From NCBI RefSeq assembly GCF_002904335.1, contig NZ_PPHF01000069.1:1-64000 (forward strand): a DNA stretch of 64,000 nucleotides. The letters run 5' to 3'. A program made the translations under genes and the position numbers. The notes under the pieces are model-generated. The model ran no database searches, was not told the origin of the DNA, and worked only from the letters and a program-made list of their open reading frames with translations. This document shows, one piece after another, positions 20,681-28,994 of the stretch. The DNA comes from Amycolatopsis sp. CA-126428 (GTDB lineage Bacteria; Actinomycetota; Actinomycetes; Mycobacteriales; Pseudonocardiaceae). Position 1 is the stretch's first letter. The number at the start of each line of letters is the position of its first letter.

Positions 20681-20686
20681 TAAGGT
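20681..20686 (+). promoter_or_regulatory. -10 box TAAGGT before xerD
   Basis: TAAGGT ends 6 bases before GTG 20693, consistent with a leaderless xerD message. Confidence 0.5.
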
Positions 20687-20692
20687 GACGGC

Positions 20693-21622
20693 GTGGTAGC
20701 CGCGGGCAGCACCGACGGCGTGATCGCCGCGTACCTCGACCACCTGGTCGTCGAACGCGGGACCGCGCGCAACACCCTGGACAGCTACGCCCGCGACCTG
20801 CGCCGGTACGCCGCGCACCTGGACGGCCTGGGCGTCGCGAAGATCGCCGACGTCACGTCCGCGCACGTCACGGCCTTCGGTGCCGCCCTGCGCGAGGGCG
20901 ACGACGAGCACCAGCCCCTGGCCGCGTCGTCGGCCGCCCGCGCCCTGGTCGCCGTGCGGGGCCTGCACAAGTTCGCGCACGCCGAGGGCCTCACCGAGCA
21001 CAACCCGGCCCGCGAAGTCCGGCCGCCGACGCCGGCGAAGCGGCTGCCCAAGGCGCTGCCGGTCGACGACGTGCTGCGGCTGCTCGAGACCCCGCCGCCC
21101 GACGGCGAGCGCCCGCTGCGGGACCGGGCGCTGCTGGAGCTGCTCTACTCCACCGGGGCGCGGATCTCCGAGGCGGTCGGCCTGGACGTCGACGACGTCG
21201 ACGACACCGAGCGCACCGTGCTGCTCGACGGCAAGGGCGGCAAGCAGCGGCTGGTGCCGATCGGCCGCCCGGCGCTCGCCGCGCTGAGCGCCTACACGGT
21301 CCGCGCGCGGCCGGCGCTCGCCGCCCACGGCCGGGGCACGGCGGCGCTGTTCCTCAACGCCCGCGGCAGCCGGCTGTCGCGGCAGAGCGCGTGGCAGGTC
21401 CTCAAGGACACCGCCGGGCGCGCGGGCATCACCGCCGTCGTGTCGCCGCACACCCTCCGCCACTCCTTCGCCACGCACCTGCTCGAAGGCGGCGCCGATG
21501 TCCGGGTCGTCCAAGAACTCCTCGGCCACGCGTCGGTGACGACGACCCAGGTGTACACGCTGGTCACGGTCAACACCTTGCGTGAGGTCTACGCGACGGC
21601 GCACCCGCGGGCACTGGGCTAG
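20693..21622 (+). CDS. xerD: Tyrosine recombinase XerD
   Basis: A 309-residue site-specific recombinase that, with XerC, resolves chromosome dimers at dif. It has an N-terminal SAM-like core-binding domain ([29 protein letters not shown]) and a catalytic domain with the full set: Arg157 (TGARISE), Lys181 (DGKGGK), His253-Arg256 (HTLRHSF), His279 (LLGHASV) and Tyr288 (TQVYTL). Position corresponds to Rv1701. It is followed by parA and scpAB, so chromosome-maintenance genes cluster here. The next 200 bases hold no gene and no parS-like site. Confidence 0.95.
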   Translation: MVAAGSTDGVIAAYLDHLVVERGTARNTLDSYARDLRRYAAHLDGLGVAKIADVTSAHVTAFGAALREGDDEHQPLAASSAARALVAVRGLHKFAHAEGLTEHNPAREVRPPTPAKRLPKALPVDDVLRLLETPPPDGERPLRDRALLELLYSTGARISEAVGLDVDDVDDTERTVLLDGKGGKQRLVPIGRPALAALSAYTVRARPALAAHGRGTAALFLNARGSRLSRQSAWQVLKDTAGRAGITAVVSPHTLRHSFATHLLEGGADVRVVQELLGHASVTTTQVYTLVTVNTLREVYATAHPRALG

Positions 21623-21822
21623 ACGGCCCTATATCCATCCATGCCCCCGCCACCACCCTCAACGGAGGCGCTGCGCGCCGCTGTGTTTTCCCCGAACAGC
21701 CTTCTCAGCCTGCACCGACGGTCGAGTGACATTGACCCGTCGAGTCCGGCGCGTTGCTTTGCCGGGGCTCCGACTCCGGACATAGGCTGCGGCGACGCTG
21801 ACGAACAAGGAGCTTTCGCGCC

Positions 21823-22794
21823 ATGTCGACACCGAACCAGCCGGCCGTACCGGCCGAGTCCGCCGGGTCGGCGGCGGCGAACCTCAGCCAGGTCACCATC
21901 GCCACGCCCGCGATCCACGACGGCGACGAGCAGCCGGAGCGCAACGGCAAGAAGGTGAAGCTCGAGGGCATCGGCCCGACCGGCCGCCCGATCCGCGAGC
22001 ACCCCGATCCGGCGCCGCTCGACAAGCACGGCCCGGCCAAGATCATGGCGATGTGCAACCAGAAGGGCGGCGTCGGCAAGACGACGTCGACCATCAACCT
22101 GGGTGCCGCCCTCGCCGAGTACGGCCGCAAGGTGCTGCTCGTCGACTTCGACCCGCAGGGCGCGCTCGCCGTCGGCCTCGGCATCCAGCCGCACGAGCTG
22201 GACCAGACGGTCTACAACGCCATCATGGAGCGCTCGGTCAGTGCCACCGACGTGCTGATGAAAACCCGCGTCGACGGCGTTGACCTGCTGCCGAGCAACA
22301 TCGACCTGTCCGCGGCGGAGGTCCAGCTCGTCGCGGAGGTAGGGCGCGAGCACACGTTGTTACGGGTCCTGCGTCCGGTCATGAACGACTACGACTATGT
22401 TCTTGTCGACTGCCAGCCCTCGCTCGGCTTGCTCACGGTGAACGCGCTGACCGCCGCGGACGGCGTGATCATCCCGCTGGAGTGCGAGTTCTTCAGTCTG
22501 CGAGGCGTCGCCCTCCTGATCGACACCATCGAGAAGGTCCAGGAACGCCTCAACCCCAAACTGGACATAGTCGGGATTCTCGCCACCATGTACGACCCGA
22601 GAACCCTGCATTCGAAGGAGGTCATGGCTCGCGTGGTGGAGGCATTCGGCGAGACCGTGTTCGACACGGTCATCAACCGCACGGTGCGGTTCCCCGAGAC
22701 GACGGTCGCGGGTGAGCCGATCACGACCTGGGCGCCCAAGTCGGCCGGCGCGGCGGCGTACCGCCAACTGGCCCGCGAGGTGATCGCTCGGTGA
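21823..22794 (+). CDS. Orphan ParA family ATPase
   Basis: 323 residues, Rv1708 position (and the parA-like gene before scpA in Streptomyces). A disordered N-terminal ~70 residues precede the deviant Walker A KGGVGKTT (81-88). VLLVDFDPQGALA and DYDYVLVDCQPSLGLLTVNAL follow. It differs from the oriC-proximal ParA, since no parB or parS is visible here. A TTA leucine codon, rare in this sequence, is codon 180 (22360-22362). The following gene encodes a ribbon-helix-helix-like protein that overlaps its stop, a possible DNA-binding partner. Confidence 0.9.
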   Translation: MSTPNQPAVPAESAGSAAANLSQVTIATPAIHDGDEQPERNGKKVKLEGIGPTGRPIREHPDPAPLDKHGPAKIMAMCNQKGGVGKTTSTINLGAALAEYGRKVLLVDFDPQGALAVGLGIQPHELDQTVYNAIMERSVSATDVLMKTRVDGVDLLPSNIDLSAAEVQLVAEVGREHTLLRVLRPVMNDYDYVLVDCQPSLGLLTVNALTAADGVIIPLECEFFSLRGVALLIDTIEKVQERLNPKLDIVGILATMYDPRTLHSKEVMARVVEAFGETVFDTVINRTVRFPETTVAGEPITTWAPKSAGAAAYRQLAREVIAR

Positions 22795-23210
22795 GCAGGC
22801 GCGCTTCCCTGCCCGGAGCGTCGGAACTCTTCAGGATTACGACCAGCACCGCCAGCCCCGCCCTCGATCTCCCTCCCCAGGCGCCGCCCGAGCCCGTCGA
22901 GAAGCCCCAGCCGAAGCCCGCGGGCAACGGCCGGCCCGACCAGCTCGCGCGCAGCGCGGCCCCGCACGGCTCGGGCCGGACCAAGCACGACGCGAAGATC
23001 ACCGTGTACGTCTCCGGCGACGAGCTCGTCGCCATGGAGCAGGCCCGGCTGACGCTGCGCGCGAAGCACGACCTGGTCGTCGACCGCGGCCGGCTGGTGC
23101 GTGAGGCCGTGGCGGTGCTGCTGGCCGACTTCGACCAGAACGGCGAAGAGTCGGTGCTGGTGCAGCGGCTGCGGGTGGTCGGCTCAGACGGCGGCGAAAC
23201 CGAGGACTGA
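22791..23210 (+). CDS. Conserved hypothetical with ribbon-helix-helix-like segment
   Basis: A 139-residue protein. Residues 1-65 are Pro-rich and disordered. Residues 68-115 (DAKITVYVSGDELVAMEQAR ... VVDRGRLVREAVAVLLADFD) look like a ribbon-helix-helix fold: one beta strand followed by two helices. RHH proteins of this kind serve as centromere-binding partners of ParA in plasmids. The GTG start overlaps the parA stop, and the stop overlaps the scpA ATG by one base, so all are co-translated. The fold is my reading, not a database hit. Confidence 0.75.
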   Translation: MSRRASLPGASELFRITTSTASPALDLPPQAPPEPVEKPQPKPAGNGRPDQLARSAAPHGSGRTKHDAKITVYVSGDELVAMEQARLTLRAKHDLVVDRGRLVREAVAVLLADFDQNGEESVLVQRLRVVGSDGGETED

Positions 23211-24106
23211 TGGACGAGCCGGCACCGGCTCCGGAGGTCCCCGAAGAGCACCAGACAGTGCACGGCGGGATGATCCCCGAAGGCGTCAACACCGAAGAAC
23301 TGAGCACGTCGAAGTTCAAGGTGCGGCTGGCCAACTTCGAAGGACCGTTCGACCTGCTGCTGCAGCTGATCTCGCAGCACCAGCTCGACGTCACCGAAGT
23401 GGCGTTGCACCGGGTCACCGACGACTTCATCGCGTACACGCGCGCGCTGGGGACCGACTGGAACCTCGACGAGACCACGGAGTTCCTGGTCATCGCGGCG
23501 ACCCTGCTCGACCTCAAGGCCGCGCGGCTGCTGCCGTCGGCCGAGGTGGAGAACGAGGACGACCTCGCCCTGCTCGAGGCCCGTGACCTGCTGTTCGCGC
23601 GGATCCTGCAGTACCGCGCGTACAAGCAGGTGGCGGCGCTGTTCGGCGAGCTGGAACAGAACGCGCTGCGGCGCTACCCGCGGTCGGTGGCGCTGGAGGA
23701 GCGGTTCATCGGGCTGCTGCCCGAGGTGATGCTGGGCGTGACGCCGCAGAAGTTCGCCGACATCGCGGTGGCGGTGTTCCGGCCGAAGCCGCCGCCGACG
23801 GTGTCGATCGCCCACATCCACATGGGCCGCATTTCGGTCCGCGAGCACGCGGCGATCCTGCGGGTGATGCTGGCCGAACGCGGCCAGGCGACGTTCGGCG
23901 AGCTGGTCGACGACTGCGAGCACACGGTGGAGATCGTGGCGCGCTTCCTGGCGCTGCTGGAGCTGTACCGCGAGGCGACGGTGCAGTTCGAGCAGAGCGA
24001 GGCACTGGCCGAGCTGCACGTCCGCTGGACGGGCGGCTCGAAGGAAGAAGCCTCCGCGGCGGCCGAGCTGGACCGCACCGCCGGAGACGAAGAGGAGTAC
24101 GGGTGA
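23210..24106 (+). CDS. scpA: Segregation and condensation protein ScpA
   Basis: The kleisin subunit of the SMC-ScpAB condensin complex, 298 residues. The N-terminal helical SMC-neck binding domain carries KVRLANFEGPFDLLLQLISQHQLDVTEVALHRVTDDF and TEFLVIAATLLDLKAARLLP. The C-terminal winged helix near residues 200-270 binds the SMC head (FGELVDDCEHTVEIVARFLALLELYREATVQFEQ). The start overlaps the preceding stop (TGATG) and the stop overlaps the scpB GTG. Confidence 0.94.
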   Translation: MDEPAPAPEVPEEHQTVHGGMIPEGVNTEELSTSKFKVRLANFEGPFDLLLQLISQHQLDVTEVALHRVTDDFIAYTRALGTDWNLDETTEFLVIAATLLDLKAARLLPSAEVENEDDLALLEARDLLFARILQYRAYKQVAALFGELEQNALRRYPRSVALEERFIGLLPEVMLGVTPQKFADIAVAVFRPKPPPTVSIAHIHMGRISVREHAAILRVMLAERGQATFGELVDDCEHTVEIVARFLALLELYREATVQFEQSEALAELHVRWTGGSKEEASAAAELDRTAGDEEEYG

Positions 24107-25065
24107 GCCCGGAGAACAACGAGCAGGTTTCCCCGCCCGAGCCGCCGCCGGGCGAGCCCGCGGAGGCCGCGGCGGAGCTGGCCCTGGACGAGGCCCTCTC
24201 CGGCGAGCCGGTGACCGAGGACGGCGACCCGGTGGAGCCGCTGGTCGAGGTCGAGGCTGCCGCCGAGCCGGATGCACCCGCTCAGTCTGAAGCTGCTGCT
24301 GGGCTGGGCGAGGATGCGCCGGCTGAGCCTGAAGCCGCTGCTGGGCTGAGCGAGGATGCGCCTGCCGAGGCTGAAGCCGCTGCCGACCCGGCGGAGCCTG
24401 CCGAGGAGGCCGCCGCTGAGCCGGAGGAGCCTGTCGCGGAAGCCGCGGCCGGGCCCGCCGAAGCGGCCGGGCCCGAGTCCGGCCTGGTCGCTGCCGGGGA
24501 TGCCGACTCCATGCCCGACGTCACCTCCGACGAGGCCCTCGAAGCCGCCCTCGAAGCGCTGCTCCTCATCGTCGACTCGCCCGCCGGGGAAGAACTCCTG
24601 GCCGACACCCTCGGCCAGCCCAAGTCGCGGATCGTCGTCGCGCTGCGGACCATGGCGCAGAAGTTCACCGACCGGGCGTCCGGGATCGACCTGCGGCGAG
24701 TCGGCGAAGGGTGGCGGTTCTACACTAGGGACGTCTATGCCCCGTTCGTGGAGAAGCTCCTGCTGGACGGCCAGCGGTCGAAGCTGACCCGGGCCGCGCT
24801 GGAGAGCCTCGCCGTGATCGCGTACCGGCAGCCGGTGACCCGCGCCAGGGTCGCCGCGGTGCGCGGCGTGAACGTGGACGGCGTGATCCGGACGCTGCTC
24901 GCGCGCGGCCTCATCGAAGAGATGGGGACCGATCCCGAGACGACCGGCACGCTGTACGTGACGACCGAGCTGTTCCTGGAGCGACTGGGGCTGTCGTCAC
25001 TGAACGACTTGCCCGCCATCGCTCCGTTGCTACCCGAAGTGGACACCATCGATGACATCCAGTGA
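24103..25065 (+). CDS. scpB: Segregation and condensation protein ScpB with acidic N-terminal extension
   Basis: 320 residues, about 100 more than a usual ScpB. The conserved tandem winged-helix core starts near residue 146 (SDEALEAALEALLLIVDSPAGEELLADTLG) and includes ESLAVIAYRQPVTRARVAAVRGVNVDGVIRTLL. Residues 1-145 are Ala/Glu/Pro-rich, with repeats such as GLGEDAPAEPEAAA and GLSEDAPAEAEAAA, and are probably disordered. The GTG at 24103 gives the GTGA overlap with scpA; a later start is possible, but the extension keeps the codon-position GC pattern of a coding region. Confidence 0.9.
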   Translation: MSPENNEQVSPPEPPPGEPAEAAAELALDEALSGEPVTEDGDPVEPLVEVEAAAEPDAPAQSEAAAGLGEDAPAEPEAAAGLSEDAPAEAEAAADPAEPAEEAAAEPEEPVAEAAAGPAEAAGPESGLVAAGDADSMPDVTSDEALEAALEALLLIVDSPAGEELLADTLGQPKSRIVVALRTMAQKFTDRASGIDLRRVGEGWRFYTRDVYAPFVEKLLLDGQRSKLTRAALESLAVIAYRQPVTRARVAAVRGVNVDGVIRTLLARGLIEEMGTDPETTGTLYVTTELFLERLGLSSLNDLPAIAPLLPEVDTIDDIQ

Positions 25066-25804
25066 ACACCCCGACGGCGTCCGGCTGCAGAAGGTGCTGT
25101 CGCAGGCCGGGGTCGCCTCCCGGCGCGCGGCGGAGGACCTGATCGTCGCCGGCCGGGTCGAGGTGGACGGCGAGGTCGTCACCGAGCTGGGCCGCCGCGT
25201 CGATCCGGATGCCGCGATCATCCACGTCGACGGCACCCGCGTGAACCTGCGCGACGACCTGATCTACCTCGCCCTGAACAAGCCCAAGGGCGTGCACTCG
25301 ACGATGTCGGACGACCGGGGCCGCCCGTGCGTCGGCGACTACCTGCGCGGCCGCTACGAGGAGACGCCCGGCGTCGTGCACGTCGGCCGGCTCGACGAGA
25401 ACACCGAGGGCCTGCTGCTGCTGACCAACGACGGCGACCTCGGCCACCGGCTGATGCACCCGTCGTACCGGGTGCTCAAGACCTACCTCGCCGAGGTCGA
25501 CGGCCTCGTCCCCCGCGGGCTCGGCAAGGAGCTGCGCAAGGGCTGGGAGCTGCCGGACGGCATCGTCAAGGTCGACCAGTTCCGCGTCAAGGACATGCAC
25601 TCCGGCAAGTCACTGGTGGAGCTGGTGATCCACGAGGGCAAGAAGCACATCGTGCGCCGCCTGCTCAAGGACACCGGCCACCCGGTGCTCAAGCTGGTCC
25701 GCACCGCGGTCGGCGACGTCCAGCTCGGCAACCAGCGCGTCGGCTCGATCCGGCGGCTGACGAAGGGCGAGGTCGGCGCGCTCTACCGCAACGTCGAGCT
25801 CTGA
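25052..25804 (+). CDS. rluB: 23S rRNA pseudouridine synthase RluB family
   Basis: 250 residues, Rv1711 position. An N-terminal S4 domain (GVRLQKVLSQAGVASRRAAEDLIVAGRVEVDG) precedes the pseudouridine synthase domain, with catalytic Asp in HVGRLDENTEGLLLLTNDG and with KHIVRRLLKDTGHPV. RluB/RsuA-type enzymes isomerise a uridine in 23S or 16S rRNA. The ATG lies 14 bases inside scpB, a synteny conserved in actinobacteria. The 3' end overlaps the convergent methyltransferase by 22 bases. Confidence 0.92.
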   Translation: MTSSEHPDGVRLQKVLSQAGVASRRAAEDLIVAGRVEVDGEVVTELGRRVDPDAAIIHVDGTRVNLRDDLIYLALNKPKGVHSTMSDDRGRPCVGDYLRGRYEETPGVVHVGRLDENTEGLLLLTNDGDLGHRLMHPSYRVLKTYLAEVDGLVPRGLGKELRKGWELPDGIVKVDQFRVKDMHSGKSLVELVIHEGKKHIVRRLLKDTGHPVLKLVRTAVGDVQLGNQRVGSIRRLTKGEVGALYRNVEL

Positions 25805-26619
25805 CGCACGGCAGTGACGAAGCCGTCGGCGGTCGCGGTGCCGTCCGCCGGGCGGCCGTAGCTCTGTGCGGCCTCGGCACGCGTGACCGTCGACGCCTGC
25901 CAGCCGTGGGCGGTCAGCCACTCCGCCACGGTGGTGCGCAGGCCGCCGCGCCAGAGGCCGGTGACGTGTTCGGCGCCTTCGGCCGCCCGGGCGCGCGCGA
26001 TCAGGCCGTCCGGCGCGTCGGCCGCCCGGTGCTCGCACGACAGCCGGCTGCCCGGCGCCGACAGCTCGCCGACGGTGGTCAGGAGCCGGTCGGCGTCCTC
26101 GTGCGAGAGGTAGATCAGCAGCCCCTCGATCAGCCATGCCGTCGGCACGCCCGGATCGAAGCCCGCCTCGCGCAGCGCCGTCGCCCAGTCTTCGCGCAGG
26201 TCCGTGCGCACGACGATCCGTTCGCACGTCGGTGACGCGCCTCGGCCGGCCAGGACTTCGTCCTTGAACTCCAGGACCTCCGGCAGGTCGACCTCGAACA
26301 CACGGGTCCCGGGCGGCCAGGCCAGCCGGAACGCCCGCGCGTCCAGCCCGGCGGCGAGCAGGATCACCTGCGCGCAGCCGGCGTCGAGCAGGTAATCGTC
26401 GTAGAACCGGGTGCGGGTCACGATCTGCGGGTACATCAGCGCGCCCAGGCCGGCCTGGGCCGAGTCGCGCCCGCTGCCGGGCAGCGCCGAACGGCCGGCC
26501 TCGGCGAACGCGGCCGCGTACGGGTCGTCGAACAGCCGGTCCGGCCGGCTGCTTTCGTAGGCGCGCAGGGCGGCGACACCGACGGCGGTGCGGCTCACCG
26601 GGGGCAAGGACTCGGTCAC
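25783..26619 (-). CDS. SAM-dependent methyltransferase (class I, TIGR00027/LCMT-like)
   Basis: A 278-residue methyltransferase of the family expanded in mycobacteria and Pseudonocardiaceae. It has TAVGVAALRAYESSRPDRLFDDPYAAAFAE at the N-terminus, the SAM motif VILLAAGLDARAFRLAWP, VFEVDLPEVLEFKD and WLIEGLLIYLSHEDADRLL. These relate to leucine carboxyl methyltransferases and usually methylate carboxyl or hydroxyl groups of small acids; the substrate is unknown. GTG 26619 has GGAAA just upstream; a TTG three codons earlier is possible. It looks like an insertion between rluB and cmk relative to mycobacteria. Confidence 0.82.
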   Translation of the reverse strand: MTESLPPVSRTAVGVAALRAYESSRPDRLFDDPYAAAFAEAGRSALPGSGRDSAQAGLGALMYPQIVTRTRFYDDYLLDAGCAQVILLAAGLDARAFRLAWPPGTRVFEVDLPEVLEFKDEVLAGRGASPTCERIVVRTDLREDWATALREAGFDPGVPTAWLIEGLLIYLSHEDADRLLTTVGELSAPGSRLSCEHRAADAPDGLIARARAAEGAEHVTGLWRGGLRTTVAEWLTAHGWQASTVTRAEAAQSYGRPADGTATADGFVTAVRQSSTLR

Positions 26620-26673
26620 GATTTCCAACGTACGCCCGACTTTCCGCCGTAGCAGGCTGCGGCCCCGGCTCGC

Positions 26674-26679
26674 TAGCGT
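26674..26679 (+). promoter_or_regulatory. -10 box TAGCGT before the S15 peptidase
   Basis: TAGCGT ends 7 bases before ATG 26687, giving a probably leaderless transcript. Confidence 0.45.
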
Positions 26680-26686
26680 GGCCGGT

Positions 26687-28531
26687 ATGCGACTCGGTGT
26701 GGTCTGCGGCGTCCTCGCGGTGCTCCTGTCCGGCGCGGTGGCCCCGGCCGCCGCGGCCCCCGCGGGGAGCGAACCGGTCTACGACTACGCGAAGGCGGTC
26801 CGCGAAACCGTCTGGGTCGACATCGGCCGCGACGGCGACGGCGACGGCCGCTCGGACCGCGTCGCCGCCGACATCGTCCGGCCGGGTGAAGCAGCGGCGT
26901 CACGCGTTCCGGTGATCATGGACGCCAGCCCGTACTACTCGTGCTGCGGGCGCGGCAACGAGAGCGAGCTGAAGTCCTACGACAGCGCCGGGAAACCGGT
27001 GAAGTTCCCGCTGTTCTACGACAACTACTTCGTGCCGCGGGGCTACGCCGTGGTGCTGGTCGACCTGGCCGGGACGAACCGGTCGGCCGGCTGCACGGAC
27101 GTCGGCGGCGCCTCGGACGTCGACTCGGCCCGCAAGGTCGTCGACTGGCTGAACGGCCGCGCGACCGGCTACACCGCCAAGACCGGCGGCAGCGCGGTGA
27201 CCGCGGGCTGGAGCACCGGGAACGTCGGGATGATCGGCAAGTCCTACGACGGCACCATCGCCAACGGCGTCGCGGCGACCGGCGTCGCCGGGCTGAAGAC
27301 CATCGTCCCGATTTCGGCCATCAGTTCCTGGTACGACTACTACCGCTCCGACGGCGCGACGTTCGGCTTCAACCCGGACGGGCTGGCCCAGACGGTCGAA
27401 GCGCGCAACAGCGGGCAGGACTGCGCGGCGCAGAACCAGCTCCTCCGGCAGGGCGCGACGGCGAACGGCGACTACGGGCCGCTGTGGGCGGCGCGGGACT
27501 ACGTCACGAACGCGCGGAACGTGCGCGCCAGCGTGCTGCTGTCCCACGGCGTCAACGACCTCAACGTCAAGACCATCCACTTCGGACAGTGGTGGGCCGG
27601 GCTGAACGTGGAGAAGAAGATCTGGCTGTCGCAGACCGGGCACGTCGACCCGTTCGACTACCGGCGCGCGGACTGGGTCGACCTGCTGCACCGGTGGTTC
27701 GACCACTACCTGCTCGGCATCGACAACGGCGTCCAGAACGGGCCGGGGGCCAGCGTCGAGCGGCAGCCGGACCAGTGGGCGGACCAGAGCGCGTACCCGG
27801 CGGCCGGTGCGGTGGCGACGACCCTGCGGCCGCACGCTTCCGGTTCGCTCGGCACGGGAGCGGCGTCCGGCACGGCGTCGTTCACCGACAACCCGGGCGT
27901 CGGCGAGGACACCTGGGTGACCAATCCGGGCAGTGCCGCGCTGACCTACTCGACCGGGACGCTCGCGTCCGACCTGCAGGTCTCGGGAACTACGTCGGTG
28001 ACCGTGACGGCGACGCCGAGCACGTCGTCGGCGCGGCTGTCGGCCCTGCTCGTGGACCTCGGCCCGGCGACGATCCGCAACTTCGCGGGCAGCGGCGAGG
28101 GGATCAAGACGGGGACGTCGGAGACCTGCTGGGGCTCGTCGACGTCCGGGGACGACGCTTGCTACCGCGTGGCGACGGCGGACGTGAAGAAGGTGAGCTA
28201 CACGATCCTCAGCCGCGGCTGGGCGGACCTGGCGAACTACGCGTCCCTGTCCCAGGAACGACCGCTGACGCCGGGAACGGCGTACACGATGACGTTCCGG
28301 CTGGCGTCGACGGACCACATCGTGCCCCGCGGCCACGCACTGGCGCTGATCATCGGCGGCACGGACGGCAGCTTCATCCGCGGCCCCGCCCAGCCGGGCC
28401 GGGTGACGCTGGACCTGGCGAAGACCTCGGCCTCGGTGCCCCTGCTGGGCATCCCGCCGGCCGCGACGACTCACCCGGTCGTCACCGGCGGCGAACACGT
28501 ACCGTCGGCGGAACGGGTGGACTTGCGCTGA
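26687..28531 (+). CDS. Secreted Xaa-Pro dipeptidyl-peptidase (S15 family)
   Basis: A 614-residue exported serine hydrolase. The signal peptide is MRLGVVCGVLAVLLSGAVAPAAAAPA. The alpha/beta hydrolase domain has the nucleophile in MIGKSYDGTIAN, an Asp region near LLSHGVNDLNVK and His in SQTGHVDPFDYRRADWVDLLHRWFDHYLLG. A C-terminal jelly-roll PepX-C domain ends with TYTMTFRLASTDHIVPRGHALALIIGGTDG. It would remove X-Pro dipeptides outside the cell; related cocaine esterases and glutaryl acylases share the fold, so the substrate is not certain. Confidence 0.88.
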   Translation: MRLGVVCGVLAVLLSGAVAPAAAAPAGSEPVYDYAKAVRETVWVDIGRDGDGDGRSDRVAADIVRPGEAAASRVPVIMDASPYYSCCGRGNESELKSYDSAGKPVKFPLFYDNYFVPRGYAVVLVDLAGTNRSAGCTDVGGASDVDSARKVVDWLNGRATGYTAKTGGSAVTAGWSTGNVGMIGKSYDGTIANGVAATGVAGLKTIVPISAISSWYDYYRSDGATFGFNPDGLAQTVEARNSGQDCAAQNQLLRQGATANGDYGPLWAARDYVTNARNVRASVLLSHGVNDLNVKTIHFGQWWAGLNVEKKIWLSQTGHVDPFDYRRADWVDLLHRWFDHYLLGIDNGVQNGPGASVERQPDQWADQSAYPAAGAVATTLRPHASGSLGTGAASGTASFTDNPGVGEDTWVTNPGSAALTYSTGTLASDLQVSGTTSVTVTATPSTSSARLSALLVDLGPATIRNFAGSGEGIKTGTSETCWGSSTSGDDACYRVATADVKKVSYTILSRGWADLANYASLSQERPLTPGTAYTMTFRLASTDHIVPRGHALALIIGGTDGSFIRGPAQPGRVTLDLAKTSASVPLLGIPPAATTHPVVTGGEHVPSAERVDLR

Positions 28532-28613
28532 CCGGTTGCCCCGGAAGGCCGATCCCGCCCGCAAAATCCGGTGCTAGGCTCGAATTTCCCTTGCCGCGCA
28601 ACAAGGAGCCGCC

Positions 28614-28973
28614 ATGCCGGACCGGACGAAATCGAAGGCCGCGTGGGCGGCCGCCGCCGTCGTGACGGCGGCCGGCGTGCTGTCGCTGGCTCCCGCGACA
28701 CCCGCTTCGGCGGCGACCACGACGTCCTGTGCGTCGGCGTACTCGATCGGCCCTCCCGGCTGGCACCTCCCTTCGCCCACGATCCACCTGGGGACGTCGT
28801 GCACGGGGTTCTCCGACGCAGGTTCGCCGTACGTCTTCAAGATCGCCGTTTTCAACGCCATCTCGACTCAGCAGCCGTACAACACTTACCTCCACAACAT
28901 CACGGAGACGTGCACCGCGTACTCCTACAGCGGGACGGATCTGGTCGCGACGGGCTGCACCTTCAGCGCCTGA
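28614..28973 (+). CDS. Small secreted protein with four cysteines
   Basis: 119 residues, not recognised. The signal peptide is about 34 residues (KSKAAWAAAAVVTAAGVLSLAPATPASA). The mature ~85-residue domain has four Cys (TSCASA, TSCTGF, ETCTAY, TGCTFS), which could make two disulfides, and is rich in Ser, Thr and Tyr. AAGGAG lies 5 bases before ATG 28614 and TAGGCT (28575-28580) is a candidate -10, so it appears to be a separate, well-translated gene. It could be a small extracellular binding or inhibitor protein; no family is claimed. Confidence 0.7.
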   Translation: MPDRTKSKAAWAAAAVVTAAGVLSLAPATPASAATTTSCASAYSIGPPGWHLPSPTIHLGTSCTGFSDAGSPYVFKIAVFNAISTQQPYNTYLHNITETCTAYSYSGTDLVATGCTFSA

Positions 28974-28994
28974 TCCGGCGCCGGCCGGGAGCAC

